A stretch of DNA of 64,000 nt from Flavobacterium phragmitis (GTDB lineage Bacteria > Bacteroidota > Bacteroidia > Flavobacteriales > Flavobacteriaceae): contig NZ_FOMH01000001.1 in NCBI RefSeq assembly GCF_900112575.1, positions 1 to 64,000 of the forward strand, in the 5' to 3' direction. A model generated the notes under the pieces. The model ran no database searches and was not told the origin of the DNA. It saw only the letters and a list, made by a program, of their open reading frames with translations. Position numbers and translations under genes: made by a program. This document shows positions 51,303 through 58,770 of this stretch, piece by piece. Every line of letters begins with the position of its first letter. Position 1 is the first letter of the stretch.

Positions 51303-51743
51303 ATGTCTACAAATTATAATTTAGAAAAAGAATTCCTTCAAAAGGTCGAAAGTAAAAATGATAATCAAAATAAAAGACAAATATTAAATAATGATCAAAT
51401 AGAAAAACTTCTTTCAGAATACCCTAAACTACCTCAAGATTATATTGTTTATCAGCAAGAAATTGGTTCGGGAAGTTTTATGCAAGGTCAATTTAACATC
51501 ACATCTTCTTTATTTGATTTAGAAGATTTAGGTTTGGAAGATCACTTTGAATTAAAATCTAATGTTTGGTTTTTTGGAGATAATTTCTGTGGCGATTTTT
51601 CTGGTTTTGATTTTGACCACAATGACGGAACTGTTGTTGAGTTTTGGCATGAAAGCGGAGAGCTTTATTACACAAACAAATCTTTTCAAAGTTACATCAG
51701 AGAGCAAATGTGCATGGATGAAAATGGAAATGAAATCCGGTAA
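51303..51743 (+). CDS. SMI1/KNR4 (SUKH) family protein
   Basis: This 146-residue protein shows the SUKH pattern: IEKLLSEYPKLPQDYIVYQQEIGSGSF early, then WFFGDNFCGDFSGFDFDHNDGTVVEFWHESGELYYTNKSFQSYI. SUKH proteins commonly protect a cell from its own contact-dependent or polymorphic toxins. No toxin or Rhs gene is in the window. With the DMP19-like and SUFU genes nearby, it belongs to a set of orphan immunity-like genes. Confidence 0.8.
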   Translation: MSTNYNLEKEFLQKVESKNDNQNKRQILNNDQIEKLLSEYPKLPQDYIVYQQEIGSGSFMQGQFNITSSLFDLEDLGLEDHFELKSNVWFFGDNFCGDFSGFDFDHNDGTVVEFWHESGELYYTNKSFQSYIREQMCMDENGNEIR

Positions 51744-51831
51744 ATCAAAAAAACTAAGTAGCTTTAACGCAACCATTTAAAAAAAATCAATCTGTTAAAT
51801 AAATAGTATTATTAAACTAATAACCAAAACC

Positions 51832-52281
51832 ATGAAACAGATATTCTTATTTTTTAGCATCTTATTTGCATTTACAAGTTGTGACAATGACGATTTACCA
51901 ATCACTAATGTACAATATTCATCAATTGCTAAAGGAGATTCTTTTCCTAATGATCAAAGCATTGCACCAAGATATTTAGTTATTAAAAACTCTAAAAGTT
52001 GGAATAATTTAATGACTGAAATGAGCACTCCAAATAATTTAGTAAAAGAATTCAGCGAGACTAACATTGACTTCAATAAATATCAAATTATTGCCGTTAT
52101 TGACAGAACAAACGGAAATGGCGGACATTCTATAGATATTATGAAAATCAGCCAAAACCGTAAGACTGTAATTGTAAAAGTTGAAAAATTAAAAAAAGGA
52201 GACCTAACAGCTAGATTATCTAGACCTTACGATATTGTAAAAATAGAAAAGACAAACAAAAAGGTAGTTTTTGAGCAATAG
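51832..52281 (+). CDS. PrcB-like lipoprotein
   Basis: This 149-residue SPII lipoprotein has FAFTSC (Cys17) and a Asp-rich start (DNDDLPIT). The mature part has FNKYQIIAVIDRTNGNGGHSIDIMKISQNRKTVIVKVEK, and the end PYDIVKIEKTNKKVVF. This layout, GG(H/Y)SI followed by a PYxxVKI end, matches the PrcB C-terminal domain, originally described in a Treponema protease complex. No protease gene is adjacent. It may modulate a secreted protease or have diverged. Moderate family confidence. Confidence 0.65.
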   Translation: MKQIFLFFSILFAFTSCDNDDLPITNVQYSSIAKGDSFPNDQSIAPRYLVIKNSKSWNNLMTEMSTPNNLVKEFSETNIDFNKYQIIAVIDRTNGNGGHSIDIMKISQNRKTVIVKVEKLKKGDLTARLSRPYDIVKIEKTNKKVVFEQ

Positions 52282-52284
52282 TAC

Positions 52285-53841
52285 TTAAAACCCCTTATTC
52301 TCAACCAACAGCCCTTTCAATTCATCAGCCTTCGAATAAGCTGCAAAACGTCCAGAAAGCAGCAACATTTCTTTTTCTTCGGGTGTTATTTTGAGTTTGG
52401 TCTCTACGTGAGACGAATATTCATAAAGTATTAAAAGTTCGCTGGCACCAAAATCTTTAAACTTTTCTTTGTCTAAACTGGAAAGCAAAACTTCGCCATT
52501 TTTGTCTTTTTTAAAACTTTCCAAACCAAATTTTGAAATCAATTGAGCTTTAAAATCGTCATGTAGTTTCAGCCAGCTTGCTGCTTCATCATCACTGTTT
52601 TTTAGTTCCGTAATCAAAGATTCGTATTTTTCATCTTTTTTCAACTTAGACAAATGATTCCGTAAAGTCGTAAAACCAATAACCTGATAATTGGAAGTTG
52701 GGATTTTATAGCGTTCCAAAACCGTTTCGACATCTCTTTCAAAAGTCATATATCGAGTTTGAACCGTGTACAAAGAGGCTGTTTCTAACAAAGAAATCAA
52801 TCTGATTTTACCATCATTTATATAAGGCGACTTTTTTCCCTGCCCCAAACAATCAATAAAAAGTGCTTTTTTGTTTTTGTCTTTCACTTTTGTATCATTG
52901 TGAAGCAGTTCGATCAAGGTTTCATACCCCATATTGTCTGATGCTCCACCATCAACCACACATAAAATCTTATCTTGATTTTTGATTCCAAATTTGGTTT
53001 TTGGCAAAACGCCAGGAAAAGCAGAACTCGCTGTGATGGCATACGTAAGCGGAAAATCGTAACCATTATTTATTTGATTTCCGTCAAGCGGAAGGGATGC
53101 CTTATTGGGAGCCAAAGACGAATTGATTTTTAAAGCTCGAATAATATGTGGCATAAACGGAAAACGTTCTCCGTTATTATAAGCCGTTCCATTAGCAACC
53201 ATTATGGGCAATTGCGGATTTAATTTGCTGTCTTTTGGAATAAAAAAATCAGACAACTGCATCTGTGTTTTAAACTTATTCTGATTTTCTGGATTTGTAC
53301 TGTCGTATTGCAAAACTTCCAAATCTAATCGCTGTGCCATAGAAATTTTTTCTCCTTTTTCGTTTCGACTATTATTAAGAAGAGAAAAAAGTGTAGCTGA
53401 TTTATTGACATCTGATTTGAAGGCATCGGCTTTAGAAAAGTAAAACTCATTGAAAGTGCAATTATCGTATTGTAGTTTGTTTTTCAGAATCGTCAAATAA
53501 TATCCTGCAGAAAAACATCCTCCTGAAACGGTTGAAAAATAATCTACTTCTTTTAAAAAGTTACGATCCGATTTTTCTTCCTGAATTTCTTCCAATCCCA
53601 AAAGCACACCCAAACTAAAAAACTGCGCTCTAGATCCACCGCCCGAAATCCCGACTCCCAAAGCGACATTTGGATTCTGGAATCGCGCATCCCGTTCCTG
53701 AACCGATTTGTACTCGTTCAAACTTACTGCAGGAATCGAGTTATAATTAATTTCCGAAAATAGGTTTATTTTATTTTGAGCAGTTGCTACATTTGCTAAA
53801 AGAGTCAAAAAGAGTCCTATAGAAAGTCTTTTAAATATCAT
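52285..53841 (-). CDS. Patatin-like phospholipase
   Basis: This 518-residue exported protein has a signal peptide (MIFKRLSIGLFLTLLANVATAQ). A patatin/cPLA2-type hydrolase follows: oxyanion-hole loop GVGISGGGSRAQFF (62-75), nucleophile Ser106 in STVSGGC, and catalytic Asp in CVVDGGASDNMGYETL near 295. Both dyad residues are present. The C-terminal third (about 370-518) is helical and charged. It would hydrolyse acyl lipids in the periplasm or outside the cell. The convergent lipoprotein gene ends only 3 bp away. Confidence 0.9.
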   Translation of the reverse strand: MIFKRLSIGLFLTLLANVATAQNKINLFSEINYNSIPAVSLNEYKSVQERDARFQNPNVALGVGISGGGSRAQFFSLGVLLGLEEIQEEKSDRNFLKEVDYFSTVSGGCFSAGYYLTILKNKLQYDNCTFNEFYFSKADAFKSDVNKSATLFSLLNNSRNEKGEKISMAQRLDLEVLQYDSTNPENQNKFKTQMQLSDFFIPKDSKLNPQLPIMVANGTAYNNGERFPFMPHIIRALKINSSLAPNKASLPLDGNQINNGYDFPLTYAITASSAFPGVLPKTKFGIKNQDKILCVVDGGASDNMGYETLIELLHNDTKVKDKNKKALFIDCLGQGKKSPYINDGKIRLISLLETASLYTVQTRYMTFERDVETVLERYKIPTSNYQVIGFTTLRNHLSKLKKDEKYESLITELKNSDDEAASWLKLHDDFKAQLISKFGLESFKKDKNGEVLLSSLDKEKFKDFGASELLILYEYSSHVETKLKITPEEKEMLLLSGRFAAYSKADELKGLLVENKGF

Positions 53842-53932
53842 AAATCGAAAACATTATTTGATGCAGATAAAATTAATTGAATTAATTCAAAATGAAATAG
53901 TTGTATTTCTATTTTTTCATAATAATAACATA

Positions 53933-53973
53933 AAAAAAACCGCATCCAAAAAGAATACGGTTTCAAAATATTG
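53933..53973 (-). terminator. Terminator of the CDGSH gene
   Basis: AAACCG(C)AT pairs with AT(A)CGGTTT around CCAAAAAGA, with flanking A/T runs, 16 bp past the CDGSH stop. Confidence 0.6.
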
Positions 53974-53988
53974 TAAGCTAGAAAAATC

Positions 53989-54216
53989 TTAGTTTGTTTT
54001 CATTGGCGGTAAATCAAACGCAACAGAATCATGTTCGAAGTTGTTTCTGTGTCCTCCGTCGCAGAAAGGTTTGTTTTTAGATAATCCGCAACGGCAAAGT
54101 CCAAGTGCTTGTCTTCCTTGTAAACCGTAAAGTGCTCCTTCTGGATCCATGATTTCAAAATCTCCTTCGATTTTAATAGATCCGTTTTTATTGATGATTA
54201 ATTTCGTCTTGCTCAT
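53989..54216 (-). CDS. CDGSH iron-sulfur domain protein
   Basis: This 75-residue protein has a single CDGSH-type motif: LCRCGLSKNKPFCDGGHRNNF. The three Cys and one His ligate a redox-active [2Fe-2S] cluster. The N-terminal half (TKLIINKNGSIKIEGDFEIMDPEGALY) is the beta segment found in bacterial short CDGSH proteins. It is cytoplasmic and its partner is unknown. It is a single gene. Confidence 0.92.
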   Translation of the reverse strand: MSKTKLIINKNGSIKIEGDFEIMDPEGALYGLQGRQALGLCRCGLSKNKPFCDGGHRNNFEHDSVAFDLPPMKTN

Positions 54217-54312
54217 AATTTATCTTTGTTTTTTTCGGACGGCAAAGATTGCGAAATATATTCTCATTTATAAGCGCTAAACGTAGTTTAAACTCGTTCT
54301 ATTTTATGTTGG

Positions 54313-54600
54313 ATTTGCCACGAAGGCACAAAGACGCAAAGTTTATTTATTAAATTGAAATAATCTCACAACCCCGATAGTTATCACGAGCCGAGACTCA
54401 AATAATTTTAGAATTGCGTCCAGCTTTAGCTAGATGTAATAAATAAGATTCTACAAAATGGCTTTAGCCAAATGCGCAGGTTTGGCCAAAGCCCAATCAC
54501 CTCATAGTTACAACCCCTCCAGCTAAAGCTGGAGGCAATTCATGTCTAAAATTAAAATCCTTTTAATCCTCTTAGTCTGTGGCTATAAAAAACTCTGAGA
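54313..54600. repeat. Composite palindromic repeat element, copy 2
   Basis: The 500-bp gap before metG holds no gene. It starts with GCCACGAAGGCACAAAGACGC (54310). Then come a decayed CCCGATAGTTATC (~54373), CCAGCTTTAGCTAG (~54419), TGGCTTTAGCCAAA facing TTTGGCCAAAGCCC (~54461-54493), and CTCCAGCTAAAGCTGGAGG (~54519). The order is the same as at 29631-29897, with point changes. A CTGAGACTTTGAGACTTTGCGAG stretch follows at ~54595. Confidence 0.8.
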
Positions 54601-54689
54601 CTTTGAGACTTTGCGAGATTAAAACATCACAATTCTCAGTAAAAACTCAGCGAATCTCCACGTAATATTAAAATCTCAATTCTATTGCT

Positions 54690-54697
54690 TATTTTTG
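54690..54697 (+). promoter_or_regulatory. -7 box of metG
   Basis: TATTTTTG matches TAnnTTTG, 19 bp before the ATG. Confidence 0.5.
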
Positions 54698-54716
54698 CAC
54701 TCAATAAAATTGAATT

Positions 54717-56852
54717 ATGATACAAGATCCAAAGAGATATACGATCACGGCGGCATTACCTTACACCAATGGCCCAATACATATTGGACATTTGGCTGGG
54801 GTTTACGTGCCTGCAGATATATATTCTAGATATTTAAGATTGCAAGGGAAAGATGTTGCATTTATTTGTGGAAGTGATGAACACGGTGTTGCAATTTCAA
54901 TGAAAGCCAAAAAAGAAGGAATCACACCACAAGAAGTTATTGATAAATATGACGGAATCATTCGTAAATCGTTTGCAGATTTCGGGATTTCATTCAACAA
55001 TTATTCTAGAACTTCGGCTAAAATTCATCATGATACGGCTTCAGAATTCTTTAGGACTTTGTATGATAAAGGCGATTTTATTGAAGAAACTACAGAACAA
55101 TTATACGATGCAAAAGCCAATCAGTTTTTAGCAGACCGTTTTGTGGTTGGAACTTGCCCAAAATGTGGCAATGACGGTGCTTACGGCGATCAATGTGAAA
55201 ACTGCGGTTCGACTTTAAACGCAACTGATTTGATTAACCCAAAATCGACCATTACTGGCGAAACTCCGGTTTTAAAATCAACTAAACACTGGTTTTTACC
55301 TTTGGATCGTTACGATGCTTTTTTACGCGAATGGATTTTAGAAGGTCATAAAAACGATTGGAAAACCAACGTTTATGGTCAAGTAAAATCGTGGATCGAC
55401 GCAGGATTAGAACCTCGTGCCGTAACGCGTGACTTGGACTGGGGAATCGATGTTCCTGTTGAAGGAGCAGAAGGCAAAAAACTTTACGTTTGGTTTGATG
55501 CGCCTATCGGTTACATTTCTTCTACGAAAGAATGGGCGGCACGCGAAGGAAAAGACTGGGAACCGTATTGGAAAGATCAGGATACGAAACTGGTTCACTT
55601 TATCGGGAAAGACAATATTGTTTTCCACTGTATCATTTTCCCGGCGATGTTAAAAGCCGAAGGAAGCTATATTTTACCAGATAATGTTCCTGCAAATGAA
55701 TTCTTGAATTTAGAAGGAAACAAACTTTCGACTTCTAAAAACTGGGCAGTTTGGTTGCACGAATATTTAGAAGAATTTCCAGATAAGCAAGATGTTTTGC
55801 GTTACGCATTGACATCAAACGCACCTGAAACAAAAGATAACGATTTTACATGGAAAGATTTCCAAGCTAGAAACAACAATGAATTGGTTGCCGTTTTCGG
55901 AAACTTTGTGAATCGTGTGGTAGTTTTAACCAACAAATATTACGATGGAGTTATTCCAGCGCCAAACGAATTTACAGAAGTTGACGAACAAACTTTAGCA
56001 GAATTAAAAGCGTATCCAGCTGTAATTTCAAGTTCGGTTGAGCGTTACAGATTCCGTGAAGCTTTGGGTGAATTAATGAATGTGGCTCGTTTAGGAAATA
56101 AATATCTGGCAGACGAAGAGCCTTGGAAAGTGATGAAAGACAATCCGGAGCGTGTAAAAACTCAAATGTATGTGGCGTTGCAAATTGCTGCCGCGTTGAG
56201 CGTTTTGGCTGAACCGTTTTTACCTTTCACTGCTGCGAAACTTTCTAAAATATTGAATTTAGGAGATCTTAAAGAACATTTTGCAGGTTTCAGCAAATTC
56301 CTGAAAGAGAAAGATCGTAATGCAAAAGATATTTTCCTTGATAAAACATTAGGTTGGAATGACATTTCTGAAACTTCAGATTTGCTTCCAGCAGGACACA
56401 AAATTGGCGAAGCAGAATTACTTTTCGCTAAAATTGAAGACGAAGAAATACAAAAACAAATAGATAAATTGGAAGCAACAAAAACCGCTAATCTTGCCGA
56501 AAACAAACAAGCAGAACCTCAGAAAGATTTAATTCAGTTTGAAGATTTTGCGAAAATGGATATTCGTATCGGAACTATTTTAGAAGCTGAAAAAATGCCA
56601 AAAGCAAACAAACTTTTAGTATTGAAAGTAGATACAGGAATCGATGTTCGTACAATTGTTTCGGGAATTGCTGAAAGTTTTTCGCCAGAAGAAATCATCG
56701 GAAAACGTGTTTCTGTATTAGCAAATCTTGCGCCAAGAGCTTTACGCGGCGTTGAAAGCCAAGGAATGATCTTGATGACAACAAACGCAGAAGGAAAACT
56801 GGTTTTTGTAAATCCGGATGCTGATGCGCCGAATGGAGCTACGGTAAATTAA
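54717..56852 (+). CDS. metG: Methionyl-tRNA synthetase
   Basis: This class I synthetase charges tRNA-Met. The 711-residue protein has the HIGH motif [13 protein letters not shown], the zinc knuckle CPKC/CENC (about 145-165), the KMSKS-equivalent [11 protein letters not shown], an anticodon-binding helical domain, and a C-terminal tRNA-binding OB domain (about 600-711: [29 protein letters not shown]). The KLSTS variant of KMSKS is common in the long, C-terminally extended form. It is monocistronic with a strong terminator. Confidence 0.98.
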   Translation: MIQDPKRYTITAALPYTNGPIHIGHLAGVYVPADIYSRYLRLQGKDVAFICGSDEHGVAISMKAKKEGITPQEVIDKYDGIIRKSFADFGISFNNYSRTSAKIHHDTASEFFRTLYDKGDFIEETTEQLYDAKANQFLADRFVVGTCPKCGNDGAYGDQCENCGSTLNATDLINPKSTITGETPVLKSTKHWFLPLDRYDAFLREWILEGHKNDWKTNVYGQVKSWIDAGLEPRAVTRDLDWGIDVPVEGAEGKKLYVWFDAPIGYISSTKEWAAREGKDWEPYWKDQDTKLVHFIGKDNIVFHCIIFPAMLKAEGSYILPDNVPANEFLNLEGNKLSTSKNWAVWLHEYLEEFPDKQDVLRYALTSNAPETKDNDFTWKDFQARNNNELVAVFGNFVNRVVVLTNKYYDGVIPAPNEFTEVDEQTLAELKAYPAVISSSVERYRFREALGELMNVARLGNKYLADEEPWKVMKDNPERVKTQMYVALQIAAALSVLAEPFLPFTAAKLSKILNLGDLKEHFAGFSKFLKEKDRNAKDIFLDKTLGWNDISETSDLLPAGHKIGEAELLFAKIEDEEIQKQIDKLEATKTANLAENKQAEPQKDLIQFEDFAKMDIRIGTILEAEKMPKANKLLVLKVDTGIDVRTIVSGIAESFSPEEIIGKRVSVLANLAPRALRGVESQGMILMTTNAEGKLVFVNPDADAPNGATVN

Positions 56853-56879
56853 TTAAAATTTATTCGATATATAACTAAT

Positions 56880-56926
56880 AGAAAGTTATCCGCCTAAAAT
56901 ATCTGGCAGATAACTTTCTTTGTTTA
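56880..56926 (+). terminator. Intrinsic terminator of metG
   Basis: AGAAAGTTATC and GATAACTTTCT pair over 11 bp, with GCC/GGC continuing inside, followed by TTTG. It lies 28 bp after the stop. Confidence 0.8.
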
Positions 56927-56982
56927 TATGACACTTTCTTAAATAATACATAATCAACTAATACAATCTGAGAATAAATTTT

Positions 56983-56990
56983 TAATTTTG
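56983..56990 (+). promoter_or_regulatory. -7 box of the toxin-antitoxin pair
   Basis: TAATTTTG matches TAnnTTTG, 18 bp before the antitoxin ATG. Confidence 0.5.
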
Positions 56991-57008
56991 AATATACAAA
57001 GGAAGATT

Positions 57009-57245
57009 ATGGACTTGACTGCACAAATAAAAAAGAATTTAATATCAAGAATCAAAGATTCTAATGATTTAAATTTCCTGAATGCACTTCAGACTATTTT
57101 TGATTCATCTGAACAAGAACTTTACCAGTTGTCAAATGAGCAAAAATCAGCAATTGCAACTAGTCGCATGGAGATTGAAAATGGAAATTTTCATAAAAAT
57201 GAAGAAGTAATTTCAGAAATGCGAGAATGGTTAAAAAAGAAATAG
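57009..57245 (+). CDS. Type II antitoxin (addiction module protein)
   Basis: From ATG 57009, preceded by AAAGGAAG, the protein is 78 residues. It is helical, with the pattern LSNEQKSAIATSRMEIENGNFHKNEEVISEMREWLKKK, typical of antitoxins paired with RelE/ParE-family toxins. The C-terminal part would wrap the toxin. The toxin gene starts 19 bp before this stop, so the two are translationally coupled. An upstream TTG in frame would overlap the -7 box. Confidence 0.82.
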   Translation: MDLTAQIKKNLISRIKDSNDLNFLNALQTIFDSSEQELYQLSNEQKSAIATSRMEIENGNFHKNEEVISEMREWLKKK

Positions 57246-57526
57246 TTTGGTCTTCTTTTGCCAAACTTCAACTTGAAAATGTTCTCGAATATTATTTCAT
57301 TCGAAATGAGAGCCCAACTTATAGTTTAAAATTATTGGATGAAGTTGAAGATTTATTAAATACTCTTTCAAGTTCAGAATTAATTGGGAGACTAACTTCG
57401 AACAAAATCACTCGTGTAATTTCTATGAAAGTTTATCTAATTTTCTATGAAGTAAAAGACAATCAAATTGAAATAGTATCATTTTGGGATAATCGTCAAA
57501 ATATCAAAAATAGAAAAGTAAAGTAA
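57227..57526 (+). CDS. RelE/ParE family toxin
   Basis: This 99-residue protein has the ParE/RelE fold pattern: IVWSSFAKLQLENVLEYYFIRNESPTYSLKLLDEVEDLLNTL, then ELIGRLTSNKITRVISMKVYLIFYEVKDNQIEIVSFWDNRQN. Conserved features are the N-terminal helical hairpin and the C-terminal strand YLIFYEV...VSFWDNRQN. It is either a ribosome-dependent mRNase or a gyrase poison; the sequence does not decide. It overlaps its antitoxin by 19 bp. Confidence 0.88.
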   Translation: MVKKEIVWSSFAKLQLENVLEYYFIRNESPTYSLKLLDEVEDLLNTLSSSELIGRLTSNKITRVISMKVYLIFYEVKDNQIEIVSFWDNRQNIKNRKVK

Positions 57527-57568
57527 TCTCACACCTTATACAAAAAGAGTAATTTTCTTACTTTTTTA

Positions 57569-57600
57569 TTGTTTCTTTCAAAATCATTTTTGTAAGTTTG
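57569..57600 (+). promoter_or_regulatory. Promoter of the structured leader
   Basis: TTG (57569-57571) is followed after 21 bases by TAAGTTTG (57593-57600), a full Bacteroidota promoter. It predicts a start near 57606, at the first arm of the leader's stem A. Confidence 0.6.
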
Positions 57601-57603
57601 TTC

Positions 57604-57755
57604 TGCAAAAAATACACTATAGGGTTTATTTAGGAACTTTCAAACAAAGTTAACATAAGCGAATCCCTCGTCATGATGTCCCTGCGGAAACAATGGGAAA
57701 ACCTATCCCTATGGGGTATTTTTTGCACATCTAAAACGAGGGATTTGTGCGTTTA
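57604..57755 (+). ncRNA. Structured RNA leader with two interleaved stems (candidate)
   Basis: Stem A: 57604-57624 pairs with 57707-57727, 20 of 21 positions including one G-U. Stem B: 57656-57671 pairs with 57736-57755 (AATCCCTCGT/ACGAGGGATT perfect, plus TAAGCG/CGTTTA across a 4-base bulge). The order A-B-A'-B' means either a pseudoknot or mutually exclusive folds. A' also contains TATCCC-TAT-GGGGTA followed by six T, a short terminator-like hairpin that pairing with A would remove. GCGGAAACAATGGG lies in the middle. I could not match a known riboswitch class. Confidence 0.5.
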
Positions 57756-57769
57756 ATATTTTCAGGTTT

Positions 57770-58048
57770 ATGCAAAAAAGAGAAAATCAAAAACCGACAC
57801 ACCACGATGTAATGCCATCAATGGCAAAATTTCTTTCAGACTTATGGTTTGAAGGCGATTTTAGAGAACAACCCCATTATCTGTCTGAAATTTTCAAGCG
57901 GATTCTTGAAACAGATTTGGGAGATGATAAAGATCTAAGATCAAAAATGATGGAATGCATCAAAACAAGTGAAATGCTTGCCGAAACTCTAGAACCGTTT
58001 TCGGATAAACAAATTCAGAAAGCCTGCAATAAAATCATAACGGCTTAA
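57770..58048 (+). CDS. Hypothetical protein, 92 aa
   Basis: This small soluble, mostly helical protein starts MQKRENQKPTHHDVMPSMAKFLSDLWFEGDF, then EQPHYLSEIFKRILETDLGDDKDLRSKMMECIKTSEMLAETLEPF, and ends KACNKIITA. I do not recognise a family. It has no signal or membrane segment. It is the only gene after a ~165-base structured leader with its own promoter, so it is probably regulated through that leader. A strong terminator follows directly. Confidence 0.75.
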   Translation: MQKRENQKPTHHDVMPSMAKFLSDLWFEGDFREQPHYLSEIFKRILETDLGDDKDLRSKMMECIKTSEMLAETLEPFSDKQIQKACNKIITA

Positions 58049-58051
58049 GAT

Positions 58052-58096
58052 AAAAGCGTAAATCGATTAACTTTTTTAATTGATTTGCGCTTTTTC
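58052..58096 (+). terminator. Intrinsic terminator of the 92-aa gene
   Basis: AAAAGCG(T)AAATCGATTAA pairs with TTAATTGATTTGCGCTTTTT. Its sequence is closely related to the terminator at 60314-60363. Confidence 0.85.
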
Positions 58097-58196
58097 ATTC
58101 TGTACAACATCAAATCATTGATTTTCCTTTAAAATTAGTTTTCTTACAAAAAAAATAAGATATTAGCGCCAAAAGTTATTCGAAAAACTGAAAATT

Positions 58197-58760
58197 ATGG
58201 AGCTATTAGAAAGTTTACCTACGTTGCTTAAATCTTTTTGGTACATCGCGATTCCAACAAGTTTAATTTTTCTTATTCAAACCGTTATTACCTTTTCGGG
58301 TCTTGATGTGGCTGACGGTTTCGATACCGATTTTGATGCAGATGTTCACGACGGCGATTTTCAGCTTTTCTCTTTAAGAAACCTAATCAACTTTTTACTG
58401 GGTTTCAGCTGGACCGGAATTTCTTTTTATGCTACTCTCGGCGAAAAGCCGGTTTTTCTTATTGTTACTTCATTAGTTGTTGGAGTTTTGTTTGTGCTTT
58501 TGTTTTTCTTCGTAATCAAACAAGTACAAAAACTAGCCGAAGACAATTCTTTTAAAATAACCAACACGCTTAATAAAACTGCCGAAGTTTACTTGACAAT
58601 TCCCGAAAAGAAAAGTGGAAAAGGCAAAATCATGATCAGCGTAAATGGTGCATTTCATGAACTGGAAGCCATGACAGAAAATGACAGAATTCCGTCGGGA
58701 AGTTCAGTAAAAGTTGTCAAAATAGAAAACAACAACCTCTTAATCGTAGAAACCATATAA
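58197..58760 (+). CDS. NfeD-like (YuaF-type) membrane protein
   Basis: This is a 187-residue protein with membrane helices at about 12-34, 62-84 and 88-110. An acidic loop DVADGFDTDFDADVHDGDF lies between the first two. The C-terminal OB-fold domain (about 120-187) reads NKTAEVYLTIPEKKSGKGKIMISVNGAFHELEAM then SVKVVKIENNNLLIVE. This is the YuaF/NfeD layout, which partners with flotillins in membrane microdomains. The flotillin gene starts 10 bp downstream, which supports the call. Confidence 0.85.
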   Translation: MELLESLPTLLKSFWYIAIPTSLIFLIQTVITFSGLDVADGFDTDFDADVHDGDFQLFSLRNLINFLLGFSWTGISFYATLGEKPVFLIVTSLVVGVLFVLLFFFVIKQVQKLAEDNSFKITNTLNKTAEVYLTIPEKKSGKGKIMISVNGAFHELEAMTENDRIPSGSSVKVVKIENNNLLIVETI

Positions 58761-58770
58761 TACACATACC

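Noticed and set aside
57680..57700. Cyclic-di-GMP-II riboswitch, from GCGGAAACAATG
   Set aside because: The short match to the class's conserved stretch is not accompanied by its other conserved parts, and c-di-GMP signalling is rare in this phylum. I treat it as a coincidence unless a covariance search says otherwise.
57656..57760. Integron attC-like site
   Set aside because: There are long imperfect arms with a structured centre, but the terminal AGTTAAC and GTTTAAT do not match RYYYAAC/GTTRRRY, no cassette array or integrase is present, and a promoter starts transcription into the element. A leader RNA fits better.
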